64,000 bases of DNA from Lachnospiraceae bacterium (GCA_029071325.1 JAIEAP010000020.1:1-64000), one strand, 5' to 3'; positions 43,644 through 53,612 are shown, numbered from the stretch's first letter. Numbers and translations are program-made. The notes: a model not told the origin generated them from the letters alone.

Positions 43644-45806
43644 TTATAGATGGAGTACCCTTTCCTTAATTTCCTGTGTCCTGCCCTGATTCCAGAACTG
43701 GGAGCCAATGTAACCGCAGGTGCGTCTCGCCACATTCATACGGTCCTGATTGCGGTTATGACACCGCGGACACTCCCACACCAATTTTCCATCGTCATCC
43801 TTGATCACCTGGATTTCTCCGTCAAATCCGCATACCTGGCAGTAATCGCTCTTGGTATTCAGTTCGGCGTACATAATGTTCTCATAAATGAAACGCATGA
43901 GGGACATCACTGCCTCCAGATTATCCTGCATGTTGGGAACCTCCACATAACTGATGGCGCCTCCCGGGGACAGCTTCTGGAACTGTGCCTCAAATTTCAG
44001 TTTGGCAAATGCGTCTATAGGTTCTGTCACATGAACGTGATAGCTATTGGTGATATAATTGCGGTCTGTCACACCTTCGATGATACCAAAACGCTTCTGC
44101 AGACACTTCGCGAATTTGTATGTGGTGCTCTCCAGGGGCGTTCCGTAAACGGAAAAGTCAATGTTATGCTTCTCTTTCCATATTTTGCAGGCATCATTTA
44201 ATTTCTGCATAACCTCCAGCGCGAAGGGCGTTGCGGAAGGATCCGTGTGTGGTTTGCCCGTCATATACTTCGTGCATTCGCAGAGTCCTGCATAGCCAAG
44301 AGAAATGGTGGAATATCCGCCATATAACAGCCGGTCGATGGTTTCTCCCTTTTTCAGCCGCGCCAACGCGCCGTGCTGCCACAAAATGGGAGCCACGTCA
44401 GAGGGCGTCCCCTTCAGCCTGTTATGACGCGCCATGAGCGCTCGGTAGCAAAGATCCAGGCGCTCGTCAAATATTTTCCAGAATTTCTGGAAGTCTCCGC
44501 CGGAAGAACATGCCACATCCACCAGATTCAGTGTCACAACACCCTGGTTAAAGCGTCCGTAAAATTTCGGCTTGCCCTCCTCATCGTGGTACACCGTCAG
44601 GAAGGATCGGCAGCCCATACAGGTATAGCAGTTGCCCTGCTTTAATTCCTTCATGATCTTTTCGGAAATGTAATCCGGCACCAGACGTTTTGCAGAGCAT
44701 TTCGCCGCCAGCTTGGTCAGATAATAATAGGTAGAATCCTCATGAATATTATCCTCCTCCAGCACATAAATGAGTTTCGGGAACGCCGGAGTGACCCAGA
44801 CGCCCTCCTCATTTTTCACGCCCTGATAGCGCTGCTCTAATACTTCCTCTATGATCAGCGCCAGATCATGACGTTCCTGTTCGTTTTTTGCCTCCCCCAG
44901 ATACATAAACACAGTTACAAAGGGAGACTGCCCGTTGGTGGTCATCAGGGTTACCACCTGATACTGAAGCACCTGCACTCCGCGCCGGATCTCCTCATGC
45001 AATTTCGTCTCTACAATATGTGAAATCTGCTCTTCGTCAGGAGAAGCCCCGACCTCCTCCATGGTAGCCATTACTTCGCTGCGGATCTTCTGACGGCTCA
45101 CCTGCACAAAGGGCACCAGATGTGTCAACGAAATACTCTGACCGCCATACTGTGAACTTGCCACCTGCGCAATGATCTGGGTAGCGATATTACACGCCGT
45201 TGAGAATGAATGCGGGGTATCGATCCTGGTTCCGCTGATGACCGTTCCGTTCTGGAGCATATCCTCCAGATTTACCAGATCACAGTTGTGCATATGCTGC
45301 GCAAAATAATCTGCATCGTGGAAATGGATGAGTCCCTGCTCATGTGCTTCCACAATATCTGCATCCAGAAGAAAACGTTTGGTAATATCTTTGCTGACTT
45401 CCCCCGCCATATAATCGCGCTGTACGCTGTTGACTGTGGAATCCTTATTGGAATTCTCCTGCTTCACTTCCTCGTTGTTGCACTCGATCAGGCTTAGGAT
45501 CTGCTCATCCGTAGAATTGGACTTGCGCACCAAGGCACGCTTATAGCGATAGGTAATATATTTTCTGGCAACCGTGAATGCACGTTTATCCATAATCTGA
45601 TCCTCCACCAGATCCTGGATATCCTCTACGTTCAGAGCATGGTTGGACTCTTTGCATCTCTGTTCAATATATTGTGCGATCTCTTTGATCTGATCCGCAT
45701 TCAGACGCTCCGCCTCCACAACTTCGTTATTTGCTTTGTTAATGGCGGTAATGATCTTGGAAATGTCAAAATCCACCTCAGCGCCGCTCCTCTTGATAAT
45801 CTTCAT
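43644..45806 (-). CDS. nrdD: Anaerobic (class III) ribonucleoside-triphosphate reductase
   Basis: A 720-residue enzyme reducing NTPs to dNTPs without oxygen. N-terminal ATP-cone (KIIKRSGAEVDFDISKI), catalytic barrel in the middle, a C-terminal zinc site made of two CxxC pairs (CQVCGFDG and CPRCHN) and the glycyl-radical motif RRTCGYIG near 695-702. The start at 45806 has AGGAGAG upstream and matches the usual N-terminus; a longer frame to 45836 is less likely. Likely repressed by NrdR through the boxes at 45870-45926. Confidence 0.96.
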   Translation of the reverse strand: MKIIKRSGAEVDFDISKIITAINKANNEVVEAERLNADQIKEIAQYIEQRCKESNHALNVEDIQDLVEDQIMDKRAFTVARKYITYRYKRALVRKSNSTDEQILSLIECNNEEVKQENSNKDSTVNSVQRDYMAGEVSKDITKRFLLDADIVEAHEQGLIHFHDADYFAQHMHNCDLVNLEDMLQNGTVISGTRIDTPHSFSTACNIATQIIAQVASSQYGGQSISLTHLVPFVQVSRQKIRSEVMATMEEVGASPDEEQISHIVETKLHEEIRRGVQVLQYQVVTLMTTNGQSPFVTVFMYLGEAKNEQERHDLALIIEEVLEQRYQGVKNEEGVWVTPAFPKLIYVLEEDNIHEDSTYYYLTKLAAKCSAKRLVPDYISEKIMKELKQGNCYTCMGCRSFLTVYHDEEGKPKFYGRFNQGVVTLNLVDVACSSGGDFQKFWKIFDERLDLCYRALMARHNRLKGTPSDVAPILWQHGALARLKKGETIDRLLYGGYSTISLGYAGLCECTKYMTGKPHTDPSATPFALEVMQKLNDACKIWKEKHNIDFSVYGTPLESTTYKFAKCLQKRFGIIEGVTDRNYITNSYHVHVTEPIDAFAKLKFEAQFQKLSPGGAISYVEVPNMQDNLEAVMSLMRFIYENIMYAELNTKSDYCQVCGFDGEIQVIKDDDGKLVWECPRCHNRNQDRMNVARRTCGYIGSQFWNQGRTQEIKERVLHL

Positions 45807-45869
45807 CCCATTCTCTCCTGCTCTCTGTATCTTCATTCCTGCGGGTACTTGACTCCTGTGGCGTAAATC

Positions 45870-45935
45870 GTCCTATATATTGTGTCATATCAAATTGCCG
45901 CATATACAGTATACCATATCTTGTGTTTTGTGCAA
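45870..45935 (-). promoter_or_regulatory. nrdDG promoter with two NrdR-like boxes
   Basis: On the minus strand, TTGCAC (45930-45935), a 16-bp spacer and TATACT (45908-45913) form a promoter. Two 16-bp elements resemble the NrdR consensus ACACWATATATWGTGT: ACACAAGATATGGTAT (45911-45926), overlapping the spacer and -10, and ACACAATATATAGGAC (45870-45885), downstream of the start. Centres are 41 bp apart, close to four helical turns. Overlap with the promoter fits repression when dATP is high. Confidence 0.6.
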
Positions 45936-46074
45936 GAGGTTTATACAAGATTTGTCGTATATATCTTAATGCGAATGGCACGGGCTGAACTGTTTCCATA
46001 TCAGCTCAGAGAATTTTAATTATTTTTTTATATTTTGTTCAATTAGTTTTCACAGTTTCTGGTTATACTACTGA

Positions 46075-46132
46075 TATCAAAGATGAAGCAGGGGTTCCCC
46101 AATCCCCTAAGCTCACTTTGATAAACTTTTTT
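46075..46132 (+). ncRNA. Candidate small RNA or stand-alone terminator hairpin
   Basis: On the plus strand, a hairpin with outer stem TATCAAAG/CTTTGATA and inner GGGG/CCCC pairs ends in AACTTTTTTC, the form of an intrinsic terminator. A TATACT at 46064-46069 sits just upstream, but no good -35 box is found at standard spacing. No gene in this orientation ends here, so a short transcript of about 55-60 nt is possible. Confidence 0.3.
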
Positions 46133-46156
46133 CATAAATTTTCATAACTCCCCTTA

Positions 46157-46184
46157 ATACCGCCGCAGTGATCTGCGGCGGTAT
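46157..46184. terminator. Perfect 12-bp hairpin downstream of the amidase gene
   Basis: ATACCGCCGCAG and CTGCGGCGGTAT form a perfect stem with a 4-nt loop, 37 bases after the amidase stop codon. No long T-run follows on the minus strand; on the plus strand CACCTTTT follows. It probably ends the amidase message or one arriving from the left. Confidence 0.55.
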
Positions 46185-46221
46185 CACCTTTTAACAAAGA
46201 TAAACTGCTCACACCCGGATG

Positions 46222-46938
46222 CTATTTCACCCGAATCTTCTGCCCCACGAAAATCAAATTGGCATCCTTAATGGTATTCATCTTCATAAGTTCACTGACG
46301 GTTGTCCCGTACTTCTTGGCAATTCCGCTCAGAGTATCACCTTTTTGCACAGAATAGACAGTTTCCGGCTGTATCGACGCGGATGCAGTACCAGTAATAG
46401 TTGTACCGGTAATGCCTTCTGCAATGGCTTTGGCCATCTTTGCCGCATCATACAATGCCACGTCATCCGCATCATCCACAAAAAAACACTCCACCAGCAT
46501 TGCCGGGGCTTTGGTTTTATTTAACACATACAGTTCCGGCCGGAACTTAATCCCCCGATTCTTGTATCCAAGGGCCGCAATCTTTTTGCACACTCGATTT
46601 GCGGCATCCATCGCCTTGGAGCTCCCGGAGTAGACATAGACTTCCGCCCCAGTGGTCTTTCCGTTGCCGGTCTTATCCCCGGCGCCGGCGTTAAGATGAA
46701 TAGATACATCCAGATCAACGGTATGGGCGTTGCACTTGGCAACAATTTTCTGCAGTACATCGTTCTGGCTGGTCCCATCGCTCACGGTGCAGTCATACAC
46801 CGTGTGACCCGCACTGCGCAGAAGCTGTATCACCTCATCCTTAATCCTACGCACCTCCGTGGATTCCTTTATAAGTCCCACCGCTCCGTATGCTGCCTTT
46901 CCATCCGGGTTATGCCCGGCATGTACGTTGATTCTCAT
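46222..46938 (-). CDS. N-acetylmuramoyl-L-alanine amidase with LysM, no signal peptide
   Basis: A 238-residue protein. The N-terminal Amidase_3 domain has the zinc ligands expected from [12 protein letters not shown] (His near 7), [12 protein letters not shown] (Glu near 25) and [10 protein letters not shown] (His near 80), plus the catalytic Glu region [10 protein letters not shown] (about 147-156). A C-terminal LysM domain ([37 protein letters not shown]) binds peptidoglycan. It lacks an export signal, like phage endolysins or mother-cell lysins. It lies directly downstream of ssrA, a common prophage insertion site, so it could be a phage remnant; no att repeat is seen. Confidence 0.88.
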   Translation of the reverse strand: MRINVHAGHNPDGKAAYGAVGLIKESTEVRRIKDEVIQLLRSAGHTVYDCTVSDGTSQNDVLQKIVAKCNAHTVDLDVSIHLNAGAGDKTGNGKTTGAEVYVYSGSSKAMDAANRVCKKIAALGYKNRGIKFRPELYVLNKTKAPAMLVECFFVDDADDVALYDAAKMAKAIAEGITGTTITGTASASIQPETVYSVQKGDTLSGIAKKYGTTVSELMKMNTIKDANLIFVGQKIRVK

Positions 46939-47013
46939 AGATTCATTCCTCGTCTGCCTTTTTCTGTATCCTTATGCACATACTGCTCTGTCTGTGACAA
47001 ATTTCATGACAAA

Positions 47014-47066
47014 AAACAGCCGAAAACCGTTGATTTATAAACATTACAACGTGTTTTCGGCTGTTT
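47014..47066 (-). terminator. ssrA terminator
   Basis: A 14-bp stem (AAACAGCCGAAAAC with its complement) followed on the minus strand by a run of T, 13 bases beyond the encoded tmRNA 3' end. A typical intrinsic terminator. Confidence 0.85.
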
Positions 47067-47078
47067 GTTTCGTAAAAA

Positions 47079-47420
47079 TGGACTAGACGGGAATTGAACC
47101 CGTGTCCAAAAACCAATCCCCTGTCCTTCTACGAGCGTAGTTCATACTTTGACATTCCCTCTACGGTTCCGGTATGAACACCGTAACCGCTTCAGTAGCT
47201 TCATCATACGCCTGTATGCGCAAAGCTTAACATACATCGTTTCCTACTTAGATTGATGCCCGGGCTTTCAAGAGTAGGTGCAAGAAAGCGGACAACGCTG
47301 ACTAGGCAGCGTAAGCTAATTTATTATCGTTAGCGTTTAATTTTAATGTTGGAATTTAACGCATCACCCTGCGGCTCGCTTCTCCAGCTTCATGATCCCT
47401 GTCGAAACCTTTACTAGCCC
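47079..47420 (-). ncRNA. ssrA: Transfer-messenger RNA
   Basis: About 342 nt. The 5' end GGGCTAG pairs with CTAGTCC at the 3' end to form the acceptor stem, and the T-arm with GGTTCAATTCC is present at the 3' end, as is the 5' segment GGTTTCGACAGGGATCATGAAG. CCA is not encoded. The tag frame ends in ANDNKLAYAA followed by TAG. It rescues stalled ribosomes with SmpB, whose gene lies immediately upstream. The mature 5' end lies about 57 nt from the predicted transcript start, so RNase P processing is expected. Confidence 0.95.
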
Positions 47421-47483
47421 TTATATAACATAATCGTATCCGTCCGCGAAACAGCAGCGGCGGCTGAACGATTATCTATGCAT

Positions 47484-47512
47484 ATTATACGCAATCTTTG
47501 CGCCTCCTGCAA
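47484..47512 (-). promoter_or_regulatory. ssrA promoter
   Basis: TTGCAG (47507-47512), a 17-bp spacer and a perfect TATAAT (47484-47489) on the minus strand, just downstream of smpB and upstream of the tmRNA. Confidence 0.8.
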
Positions 47513-47548
47513 GCAAAGAAATCATTATTTTTACCGCAGCATAACGTT

Positions 47549-48016
47549 TTAGCCAAGGTTGCGGATCTTGAAATCGCGCTCCGCCTCACGGCGCATATCT
47601 TTTTTGGCAATATCGTCACGTTTATCGTAAAGCTTTTTACCCTTTGCCAGTGCGATCTGTACTTTCACCAGACTCCCTTTAAAATATACCTCCACCGGAA
47701 CAATGGTATAACCTTTTTCTTTAATCTTCTGCTCCAGCTTGCGTATCTCACTCTTATGCATCAGCAACTTTTTGGGGCGCAGCGGATCCCGGTTAAAAAT
47801 ATTTCCCTTCTCATAGGGGCTGACGTGCATTCCGTAGATGATCACTTCCCCGTGCTCAATATGGACAAAGGATTCTTTGATACTGCACTTTCCCATACGC
47901 AGCGACTTCACTTCAGTTCCATGCAGGCTGATGCCCGCCTCATAAATCTCTTCCAGGAAATAATCGTGACGCGCTTTCTTATTATTTGCTATCAGTTTTA
48001 TCGTCTCTTTTGCCAT
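47549..48016 (-). CDS. smpB: SsrA-binding protein
   Basis: A 155-residue SmpB of normal length. It has [26 protein letters not shown] at the N-terminus, [18 protein letters not shown], the [16 protein letters not shown] segment and the C-terminal tail [20 protein letters not shown], which enters the empty mRNA channel. It binds tmRNA and delivers it to stalled ribosomes. It starts five bases after rnr and just before ssrA. Confidence 0.98.
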   Translation of the reverse strand: MAKETIKLIANNKKARHDYFLEEIYEAGISLHGTEVKSLRMGKCSIKESFVHIEHGEVIIYGMHVSPYEKGNIFNRDPLRPKKLLMHKSEIRKLEQKIKEKGYTIVPVEVYFKGSLVKVQIALAKGKKLYDKRDDIAKKDMRREAERDFKIRNLG

Positions 48017-48021
48017 AAACT

Positions 48022-50160
48022 TTAATCCTCCTGCTGCTCCTCTGCCAGTTCAAAATCAATGGTGCGCACCAGACGATCCACTCCCACAGCGCGGACCAGA
48101 ACCTTCTGCCCCAGCTTATAACGGCGGTTGGTCGTCTCTCCGATCAGCTCGTAGCTATCCTCCTGATAGTGATAATAATCGTCTGTCATGTTCACCACAT
48201 GCACCAGTCCTTCTATTGTATTGGGCAGTTCAATATACATTCCCCAGGCAGTTACTCCGGAAATGACTCCGCTGTAAACCTCATCTATGTGCTGCTCCAT
48301 ATACTGTACCTTCTTCAGTTTATCTGTCTCCCGCTCTGCCTCCTCGGCACGGCGTTCCATCTGACTGGACTGCTTGCAGACTTCCGGCAGTATCTTTTCA
48401 TAATGCTTCATCCTGTCTGCATTCATACGTCCCCGCAGCGTCTCCTTGATGATCCGATGTATCTGCAGATCGGGATAACGGCGGATCGGAGAGGTAAAAT
48501 GACAATAACAGGATGCAGCCAGACCGAAATGCCCGGTATTTTCCACCGTGTATTTTGCCTGCTTCATAGAACGCAGGGTCAGCCGGCTGATCAGAGCCTC
48601 TTCATCCGTCCCCTCGATCTTGCCCAGCAGCTTCTGCAGCTCCTTGGGATGCACCTCGTCATTTCCCAGATGGATGGTATAGCCAAAATTATGGATCAGG
48701 ATTGCAAGCTTATGGATTTTCTCCTCGTCCGGCGTTTCATGGGTACGGTACACGAAGGGAAGCTCCCGCCAGAAGAAATCTGACGCCACCGTTTCATTGG
48801 CGATCAGCATGAAGTCCTCAATCAGCTTTGTCGCCACATTCCTGTCGTATGGCTTAATCTCAAGGGGATTCCCCTCTTTATCCAGAATAATTTTCGTCTC
48901 CGGAAAATCAAAATCAATAGACCCACGCGCCATGCGTTTTTGGCGCAGCAGCGCAGCAAGCTCCCCCATCTGCTCTAACATCGGTACAAGCGGCGCATAC
49001 TCCTGACGCAGTGCCTCATCTTTTTCCTCCAGAATTCCTTTCACTGCGGTGTAAGTCATTCTACGGTCGATCCTGACTACGGTCTCCGCAATCTGATGAT
49101 CGATCACCTTACCCTTGGAGTTGATGGTCATGATACAGCTTAAGGCCAGACGGTTCTCCCCCGCATTGAGGGAGCAGATTCCGTTGGAAAGCTTATGGGG
49201 CAGCATGGGGATTACCCGATCCACCAGATAGACGCTGGTGCCCCGCTTCAAAGCCTCTACATCCAGAGCGCTGTGCTCCTGCACATAATTTGTCACATCT
49301 GCAATATGGACACCCAGCACATAATTATCCCCATCCATTGTGAGAGATACCGCATCGTCCAGATCCTTGGAATCCTCTCCGTCAATGGTCACCATCTGCA
49401 CATCTCTCAAGTCCATGCGCCCGGACATATCCGCCTCACTGACCTCATGGGCCACATTCTCCACCTGACGCATGATCTTCCCGGAAAATTCCACCGGCAG
49501 ATCATACCCCCGGACAATGGACATAATATCTGTGCCCGGGTCGTTGACATGCCCGATGATCTCCACCACCTTGCCCTCCGGCTTCTTATCCTCACTGCCG
49601 AAGGAGGTAAGCTCTACAACTACCTTATGTCCGTCCACCGCTCCCATAGAACGCTCTATGGGAACAAAAATATCCTGATTGAATTTCCGGTTGTCCGGCA
49701 GAACGAACCCATACGTCTTACTTGCCTGATAGGTTCCCACCAACTGATGCAGCCCGTGAGAAATCACCTTAAGTATCAATCCCTCCCGCCGCCTGCCGTT
49801 CTGGGACGGCGATACTGCTACCGCCACAGTGTCCATGTGCACTGCTCCTCTGGTGTTCTCCGCAGGAATAAAAATATCATCCTCTTCTCCTTCTACGGTA
49901 ACAAAGCCGAAGCCCCTGCCGTTTCCGGTAAACACACCAGTCAGAAAATGACCGGAAGATTTGATATATCTGCCCTTCTCCGTCAGCTCTATCTTCCCTT
50001 CCTCAACCAGCTCTGACAGCACCTGTCTCAGTTCCTCGCGCTGCTGCCTGTCCACCTGGAGCACCATGGCCATCTCCTTAGCCTTCATCGGTGTGTACAG
50101 ATCATCGCAGATAAATTCATATACTGTTTTCTTACGCTTTTCCAATAATTCCTGATCCAT
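48022..50160 (-). CDS. rnr: Ribonuclease R
   Basis: A 712-residue RNB-family 3'-5' exoribonuclease. N-terminal winged helix and cold-shock domains ([22 protein letters not shown]), RNB catalytic core ([16 protein letters not shown] with the metal-binding aspartates near 266-274), [15 protein letters not shown] near 557, and a C-terminal S1 domain ([19 protein letters not shown]). It degrades structured and nonstop mRNAs, working with SmpB-tmRNA encoded next door. It has only a short C-terminus after S1. Confidence 0.97.
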   Translation of the reverse strand: MDQELLEKRKKTVYEFICDDLYTPMKAKEMAMVLQVDRQQREELRQVLSELVEEGKIELTEKGRYIKSSGHFLTGVFTGNGRGFGFVTVEGEEDDIFIPAENTRGAVHMDTVAVAVSPSQNGRRREGLILKVISHGLHQLVGTYQASKTYGFVLPDNRKFNQDIFVPIERSMGAVDGHKVVVELTSFGSEDKKPEGKVVEIIGHVNDPGTDIMSIVRGYDLPVEFSGKIMRQVENVAHEVSEADMSGRMDLRDVQMVTIDGEDSKDLDDAVSLTMDGDNYVLGVHIADVTNYVQEHSALDVEALKRGTSVYLVDRVIPMLPHKLSNGICSLNAGENRLALSCIMTINSKGKVIDHQIAETVVRIDRRMTYTAVKGILEEKDEALRQEYAPLVPMLEQMGELAALLRQKRMARGSIDFDFPETKIILDKEGNPLEIKPYDRNVATKLIEDFMLIANETVASDFFWRELPFVYRTHETPDEEKIHKLAILIHNFGYTIHLGNDEVHPKELQKLLGKIEGTDEEALISRLTLRSMKQAKYTVENTGHFGLAASCYCHFTSPIRRYPDLQIHRIIKETLRGRMNADRMKHYEKILPEVCKQSSQMERRAEEAERETDKLKKVQYMEQHIDEVYSGVISGVTAWGMYIELPNTIEGLVHVVNMTDDYYHYQEDSYELIGETTNRRYKLGQKVLVRAVGVDRLVRTIDFELAEEQQED

Positions 50161-50184
50161 CCTATGTCTCCTGCGAAAAATGAA

Positions 50185-50211
50185 AGCTGCCGTATTACAA
50201 ATACGACAGCT
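50185..50211 (-). terminator. Hairpin between secG and rnr
   Basis: AGCTGCCGTATT and AATACGACAGCT form a 12-bp stem with one mismatch and a 3-nt loop. On the minus strand TTCATTTTTC follows. It is a likely intrinsic terminator after secG, with partial read-through into rnr. Confidence 0.65.
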
Positions 50212-50221
50212 CTTTCGTTCT

Positions 50222-50461
50222 CTAAAAACTTCCGATATTCAGCACAATGGCTAATATAAAGAACAGGATTACAAATATCCTGGTCAGCTTCACCAGAATG
50301 CCTTCCATAGAACGCCCTTTATTCTTACCCCAGTAGGTATCTGCCGCACCGCTGATTGCGCCGAGTCCTGCGGATTTACCCTCCTGAAGAAGAATGATCA
50401 CTGTCAATACCAAACATATAAGAATAAATACTACCGTTACAATCGTCTTTAAAACTGCCAC
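50222..50461 (-). CDS. secG: Protein translocase subunit SecG
   Basis: About 79 residues with two membrane segments (TIVTVVFILICLVLTVIILLQ and IFVILFFILAIVLNIG) and the conserved loop QEGKSAGLGAISGAADTYWG. It supports SecYEG export. The start is placed at the GTG at 50459-50461 because AGGAGG lies eight bases upstream; the GTG three codons earlier would be too close to that site. Confidence 0.93.
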   Translation of the reverse strand: MAVLKTIVTVVFILICLVLTVIILLQEGKSAGLGAISGAADTYWGKNKGRSMEGILVKLTRIFVILFFILAIVLNIGSF

Positions 50462-50504
50462 GAATGACACCTCCTGTGGATATAGTACAACTCATAACTT
50501 TGAT

Positions 50505-50533
50505 ATTGTAACACAGCGGGCGCAAAAATACAA
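50505..50533 (-). promoter_or_regulatory. secG promoter
   Basis: TTGTAT (50528-50533), a 17-bp spacer and TACAAT (50505-50510) on the minus strand, 43 bases upstream of the chosen GTG. Confidence 0.6.
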
Positions 50534-50569
50534 CCCCCAATTCCCTTGAACTTGCGCGAGCTGAACATG

Positions 50570-51835
50570 CTACGCTTCATCAATACGCATCAGGCGGTTA
50601 TACTTCGCCGTGCGCTCTCCACGGCATGGCGCTCCGGTCTTAATGAGGTCACTGCCCAGTCCCACCGAAAGGTCTGCAATGGTGGTATCCTCCGTCTCAC
50701 CGCTGCGGTGTGACATAATGGTCTGATAGCCATGCTCCTTGGCCAGACGGATGGTCTCCATAGTCTCAGACAGGCTTCCGATCTGATTGGGCTTGATCAG
50801 GATTGCATTGCCGCAATGCAGGGTGATACCCTTTTCCAGACGCGCAGCGTTGGTGACAAACAGGTCATCCCCCACCAGGATCACGCGGCCTCCAATACGT
50901 TCCGTCAGCTTCTGCCAGCCGCCCCAATCCTCCTCATCCAGCGGGTCCTCAATGGAGTAGATCGGGAACTTCCGTATCATATCCTCCCAGTGGTCGATCA
51001 ATTCATCTGTGGTGTACTCCTGACCAGACTTAGGCAGAAGGTAGTGGTCCGCGTCCCTGCCCTTCCACTCACTGGCTGCCGCATCCAGGGAAATCATGAA
51101 GTCCTTGCCTCTGCCACAGGTATAGCCCGCTGCCACAATCGCTTCCATAATAAGCGTAATTGCCTCTTCCTCACCTGACACGCTGGGAGCGAAACCGCCT
51201 TCGTCGCCTACCGCTACCGATAATCCCCTCTGTTTTAACAGCTTCTTCAGGTGCTGATACACTTCTGCACACCAGCGGATCCCCTCTGTGATATCCGGCG
51301 CTCCCATGGGCAGTATCATAAATTCCTGCACATCCAGACTGTTATCGGAATGGGCGCCTCCATTCAATATATTCATCATAGGAACCGGCATGGTAACTGC
51401 ATTGACTCCTCCCACATAGCGGTACAGGGGCATATGAAGCGCCTTTGCCGCCGCCTTAGCGCAGGCAAGGGAAACACTGAGTATCGCATTTGCTCCCAGC
51501 TTACCCTTGTTATCGGTTCCGTCCAGTTCCAGCAGCCGCGCATCGATGTGTGACTGCCGCAGCGCATTTTTACCGCTCAGCGCCTTGGCAATCTTCTGAT
51601 TTACATGGTCCACCGCATTTTGTACACCTGCCCCGCCGTAACGTTCTCCTCCGTCCCGCAGTTCAACTGCCTCAAATTCCCCGGTGCTGGCTCCCGACGG
51701 AACCGCTGCTCTGCCGGTCGATTTCGCCCCGGTGATCTCGGATTCAACGGTTACCTCCGTCTCCACCGTAGGATTCCCTCTGGAATCCAGAACCTCTCTC
51801 GCATGTACTCTGGTAATATTCAACTTCATCGACAT
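50570..51835 (-). CDS. eno: Enolase
   Basis: A 421-residue glycolytic enzyme (2-phosphoglycerate to phosphoenolpyruvate). N-terminus [38 protein letters not shown] loop, metal ligands in [27 protein letters not shown] and [11 protein letters not shown], and C-terminal [15 protein letters not shown]. Preceded by AGGAGG, which lies in the 3' arm of a hairpin in the 64-base gap to purB. It ends 99 bases before secG. Confidence 0.98.
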   Translation of the reverse strand: MSMKLNITRVHAREVLDSRGNPTVETEVTVESEITGAKSTGRAAVPSGASTGEFEAVELRDGGERYGGAGVQNAVDHVNQKIAKALSGKNALRQSHIDARLLELDGTDNKGKLGANAILSVSLACAKAAAKALHMPLYRYVGGVNAVTMPVPMMNILNGGAHSDNSLDVQEFMILPMGAPDITEGIRWCAEVYQHLKKLLKQRGLSVAVGDEGGFAPSVSGEEEAITLIMEAIVAAGYTCGRGKDFMISLDAAASEWKGRDADHYLLPKSGQEYTTDELIDHWEDMIRKFPIYSIEDPLDEEDWGGWQKLTERIGGRVILVGDDLFVTNAARLEKGITLHCGNAILIKPNQIGSLSETMETIRLAKEHGYQTIMSHRSGETEDTTIADLSVGLGSDLIKTGAPCRGERTAKYNRLMRIDEA

Positions 51836-51894
51836 AAAAACCTCCTTCTGGCTACTGACTTTTTAATGTCAGTATATCCATCGGGAGGTTTTTT
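51836..51894 (-). promoter_or_regulatory. Hairpin sequestering the eno ribosome site
   Basis: In the purB-eno gap the minus strand carries AAAAACCTCC (in 51883-51894) and GGAGGTTTTT (51836-51845), a perfect 10-bp pairing that includes the eno Shine-Dalgarno. An inner stem CTGAC/GTCAG lies in the loop. The fold could reduce eno translation from the purB read-through message or act as a terminator (stem followed by T-run). Confidence 0.5.
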
Positions 51895-51899
51895 ATCCG

Positions 51900-53333
51900 T
51901 TATACGTTGATCTCAGCCGTCATGCCCAGAACTTCTCGGTTATCATCCAGAATGGGCTGCACCACGTTTTTCAGGAAAGCGTCCACCTGAACAGGTGCTC
52001 TGCCCACATATTTCGCAGGATCCATGCTGTGCTGCAACTCCTCTAAGGTTGTATGGAATGCCGGATCCGCGGCAATGAGCTCCAGCAGATTATTGTCTTT
52101 GCCTTCCTGCTTGACATTTCTGCCCGCTTCCATGGAAAGCACCCGGATCTTCTCATGCAGCTCCTGCCGGTCTCCGCCTGCCTTTACCGCATCCATCATG
52201 ATATTCTCCGTTGCCATAAAGGGCAATTCACTCATCATATGTTTATAGATGACCTTCTCGTACACCACAAGACCGTCCACGACATTTAAGCACAGATCCA
52301 AAATGCCGTCCACCGCCAGAAAACCTTCCGGAATGGAGAGACGCTTATTGGCAGAATCATCCAAAGTACGCTCAAACCACTGGGTTGCCGAGGTGATCGC
52401 CGGATTCAATGCGTCTACCATTACATAGCGTGACAGTGACGCGATACGTTCGCTGCGCATGGGATTGCGCTTGTACGCCATAGCTGAGGAACCAATCTGG
52501 CTCTTCTCGAAGGGCTCTTCCACCTCTTTCAGATGCTGCAGCAGACGGATATCGTTAGACATCTTGTGCGCGCTTGCAGCAATCCCAGCCAGGATGTTTG
52601 CCACTCTGGTATCCACTTTCCTGGAATACGTCTGCCCTGACACTGCATAACACTGTTCAAATCCCATTTTCTGTGCGATCATGGGATCGATCTTATCTAT
52701 GATCTCCTGGTTGCCGTCAAACAATTCCTGGAAGCTTGCCTGCGTTCCCGTCGTTCCCTTAGAACCCAGAAGCTTAAGACTGCCCAGCACATAATCCAGA
52801 TCTTCCAGATCCATGATAAATTCCTGCGCCCACAAGGTTGCCCGTTTTCCCACGGTGGTAGGCTGCGCCGGCTGAAAATGCGTAAATGCCAGTGTCGGCT
52901 GGTTCTTATATGTATCCGCAAACTTTGCCAGTTCCGCAATGACATTGACTAACTTCTTGCGCACCAGCTTTAATGCCTCGGACATCACAATAATGTCTGT
53001 ATTGTCTCCTACATAGCAGGAGGTCGCGCCCAGATGGATGATTCCTTTTGCCTTGGGGCACTGCACGCCATATGCGTACACATGGGACATGACATCATGG
53101 CGTACTTCCTTCTCCCGTGCCTTTGCCACCTCGTAGTTGATATCATCCTGATGCGCCTTTAACTCATCAATCTGTTCCTGGGTAATATCAAGTCCCAGTT
53201 CTTTCTCTGTCTCAGCCAGAGCAATCCACAGTTTTCTCCATGTACGGAACTTCATGTCCGGAGAAAAAATATACTGCATTTCCCTGCTGGCATAACGCTC
53301 AGACAAGGGGCTGTTATAACGATCTGTACTCAT
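51900..53333 (-). CDS. purB: Adenylosuccinate lyase
   Basis: A 477-residue fumarase/aspartase-superfamily enzyme, of the longer form. It cleaves SAICAR and adenylosuccinate. Signature loop SSAMAYKRNPMRSERI (about 278-293) with the catalytic serine, plus GATSCYVGDNTD (about 105) and TLAFTHFQPAQPTTVGKR (about 150). Follows purC and purF, with a repeat-containing 279-bp gap before it. Confidence 0.97.
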   Translation of the reverse strand: MSTDRYNSPLSERYASREMQYIFSPDMKFRTWRKLWIALAETEKELGLDITQEQIDELKAHQDDINYEVAKAREKEVRHDVMSHVYAYGVQCPKAKGIIHLGATSCYVGDNTDIIVMSEALKLVRKKLVNVIAELAKFADTYKNQPTLAFTHFQPAQPTTVGKRATLWAQEFIMDLEDLDYVLGSLKLLGSKGTTGTQASFQELFDGNQEIIDKIDPMIAQKMGFEQCYAVSGQTYSRKVDTRVANILAGIAASAHKMSNDIRLLQHLKEVEEPFEKSQIGSSAMAYKRNPMRSERIASLSRYVMVDALNPAITSATQWFERTLDDSANKRLSIPEGFLAVDGILDLCLNVVDGLVVYEKVIYKHMMSELPFMATENIMMDAVKAGGDRQELHEKIRVLSMEAGRNVKQEGKDNNLLELIAADPAFHTTLEELQHSMDPAKYVGRAPVQVDAFLKNVVQPILDDNREVLGMTAEINV

Positions 53334-53384
53334 ATTGAGGTCTCCTTTATCTTATTAATACTTCGGACAGCGCTTCACAAATAG

Positions 53385-53489
53385 CACAACCGCTCAGCTC
53401 AGTGGCTCCGCCGTTTGCTTCACGGTTGACACAACCGCTCAGCTCGACTGCTCCGCGGCTTGCCCACGGCTGGCACAACCGCTCAGCTC
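53385..53489. repeat. Three ~45-bp imperfect direct repeats
   Basis: The 16-mer CACAACCGCTCAGCTC occurs at 53385-53400, 53430-53445 and 53474-53489, spaced 45 and 44 bp, with similar flanks. They lie in the purF-purB gap (53334-53612). A 71-codon open frame crosses them on the minus strand but has no ribosome site or recognisable product. Confidence 0.75.
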
Positions 53490-53612
53490 GACTGCTCTGC
53501 AGTCTCGCTGTACGTTGCACCTTCGTGCAACATCCCCGCCACAGACATCCGGGAACGCTCATGCAAGCATGGCGTCCCCTCCTGTCCGCGTCGGGCGGTT
53601 GTGTCAGTCTGC

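Noticed and set aside
47079..47420. Integration site duplication at the ssrA 3' end
   Set aside because: I found no second copy of the tmRNA 3' segment in the window.
53347..53562. 71-codon open frame on the minus strand in the purF-purB gap
   Set aside because: It follows the direct repeats, lacks a ribosome site, and its repeated ELSGC peptide merely mirrors the DNA repeat.
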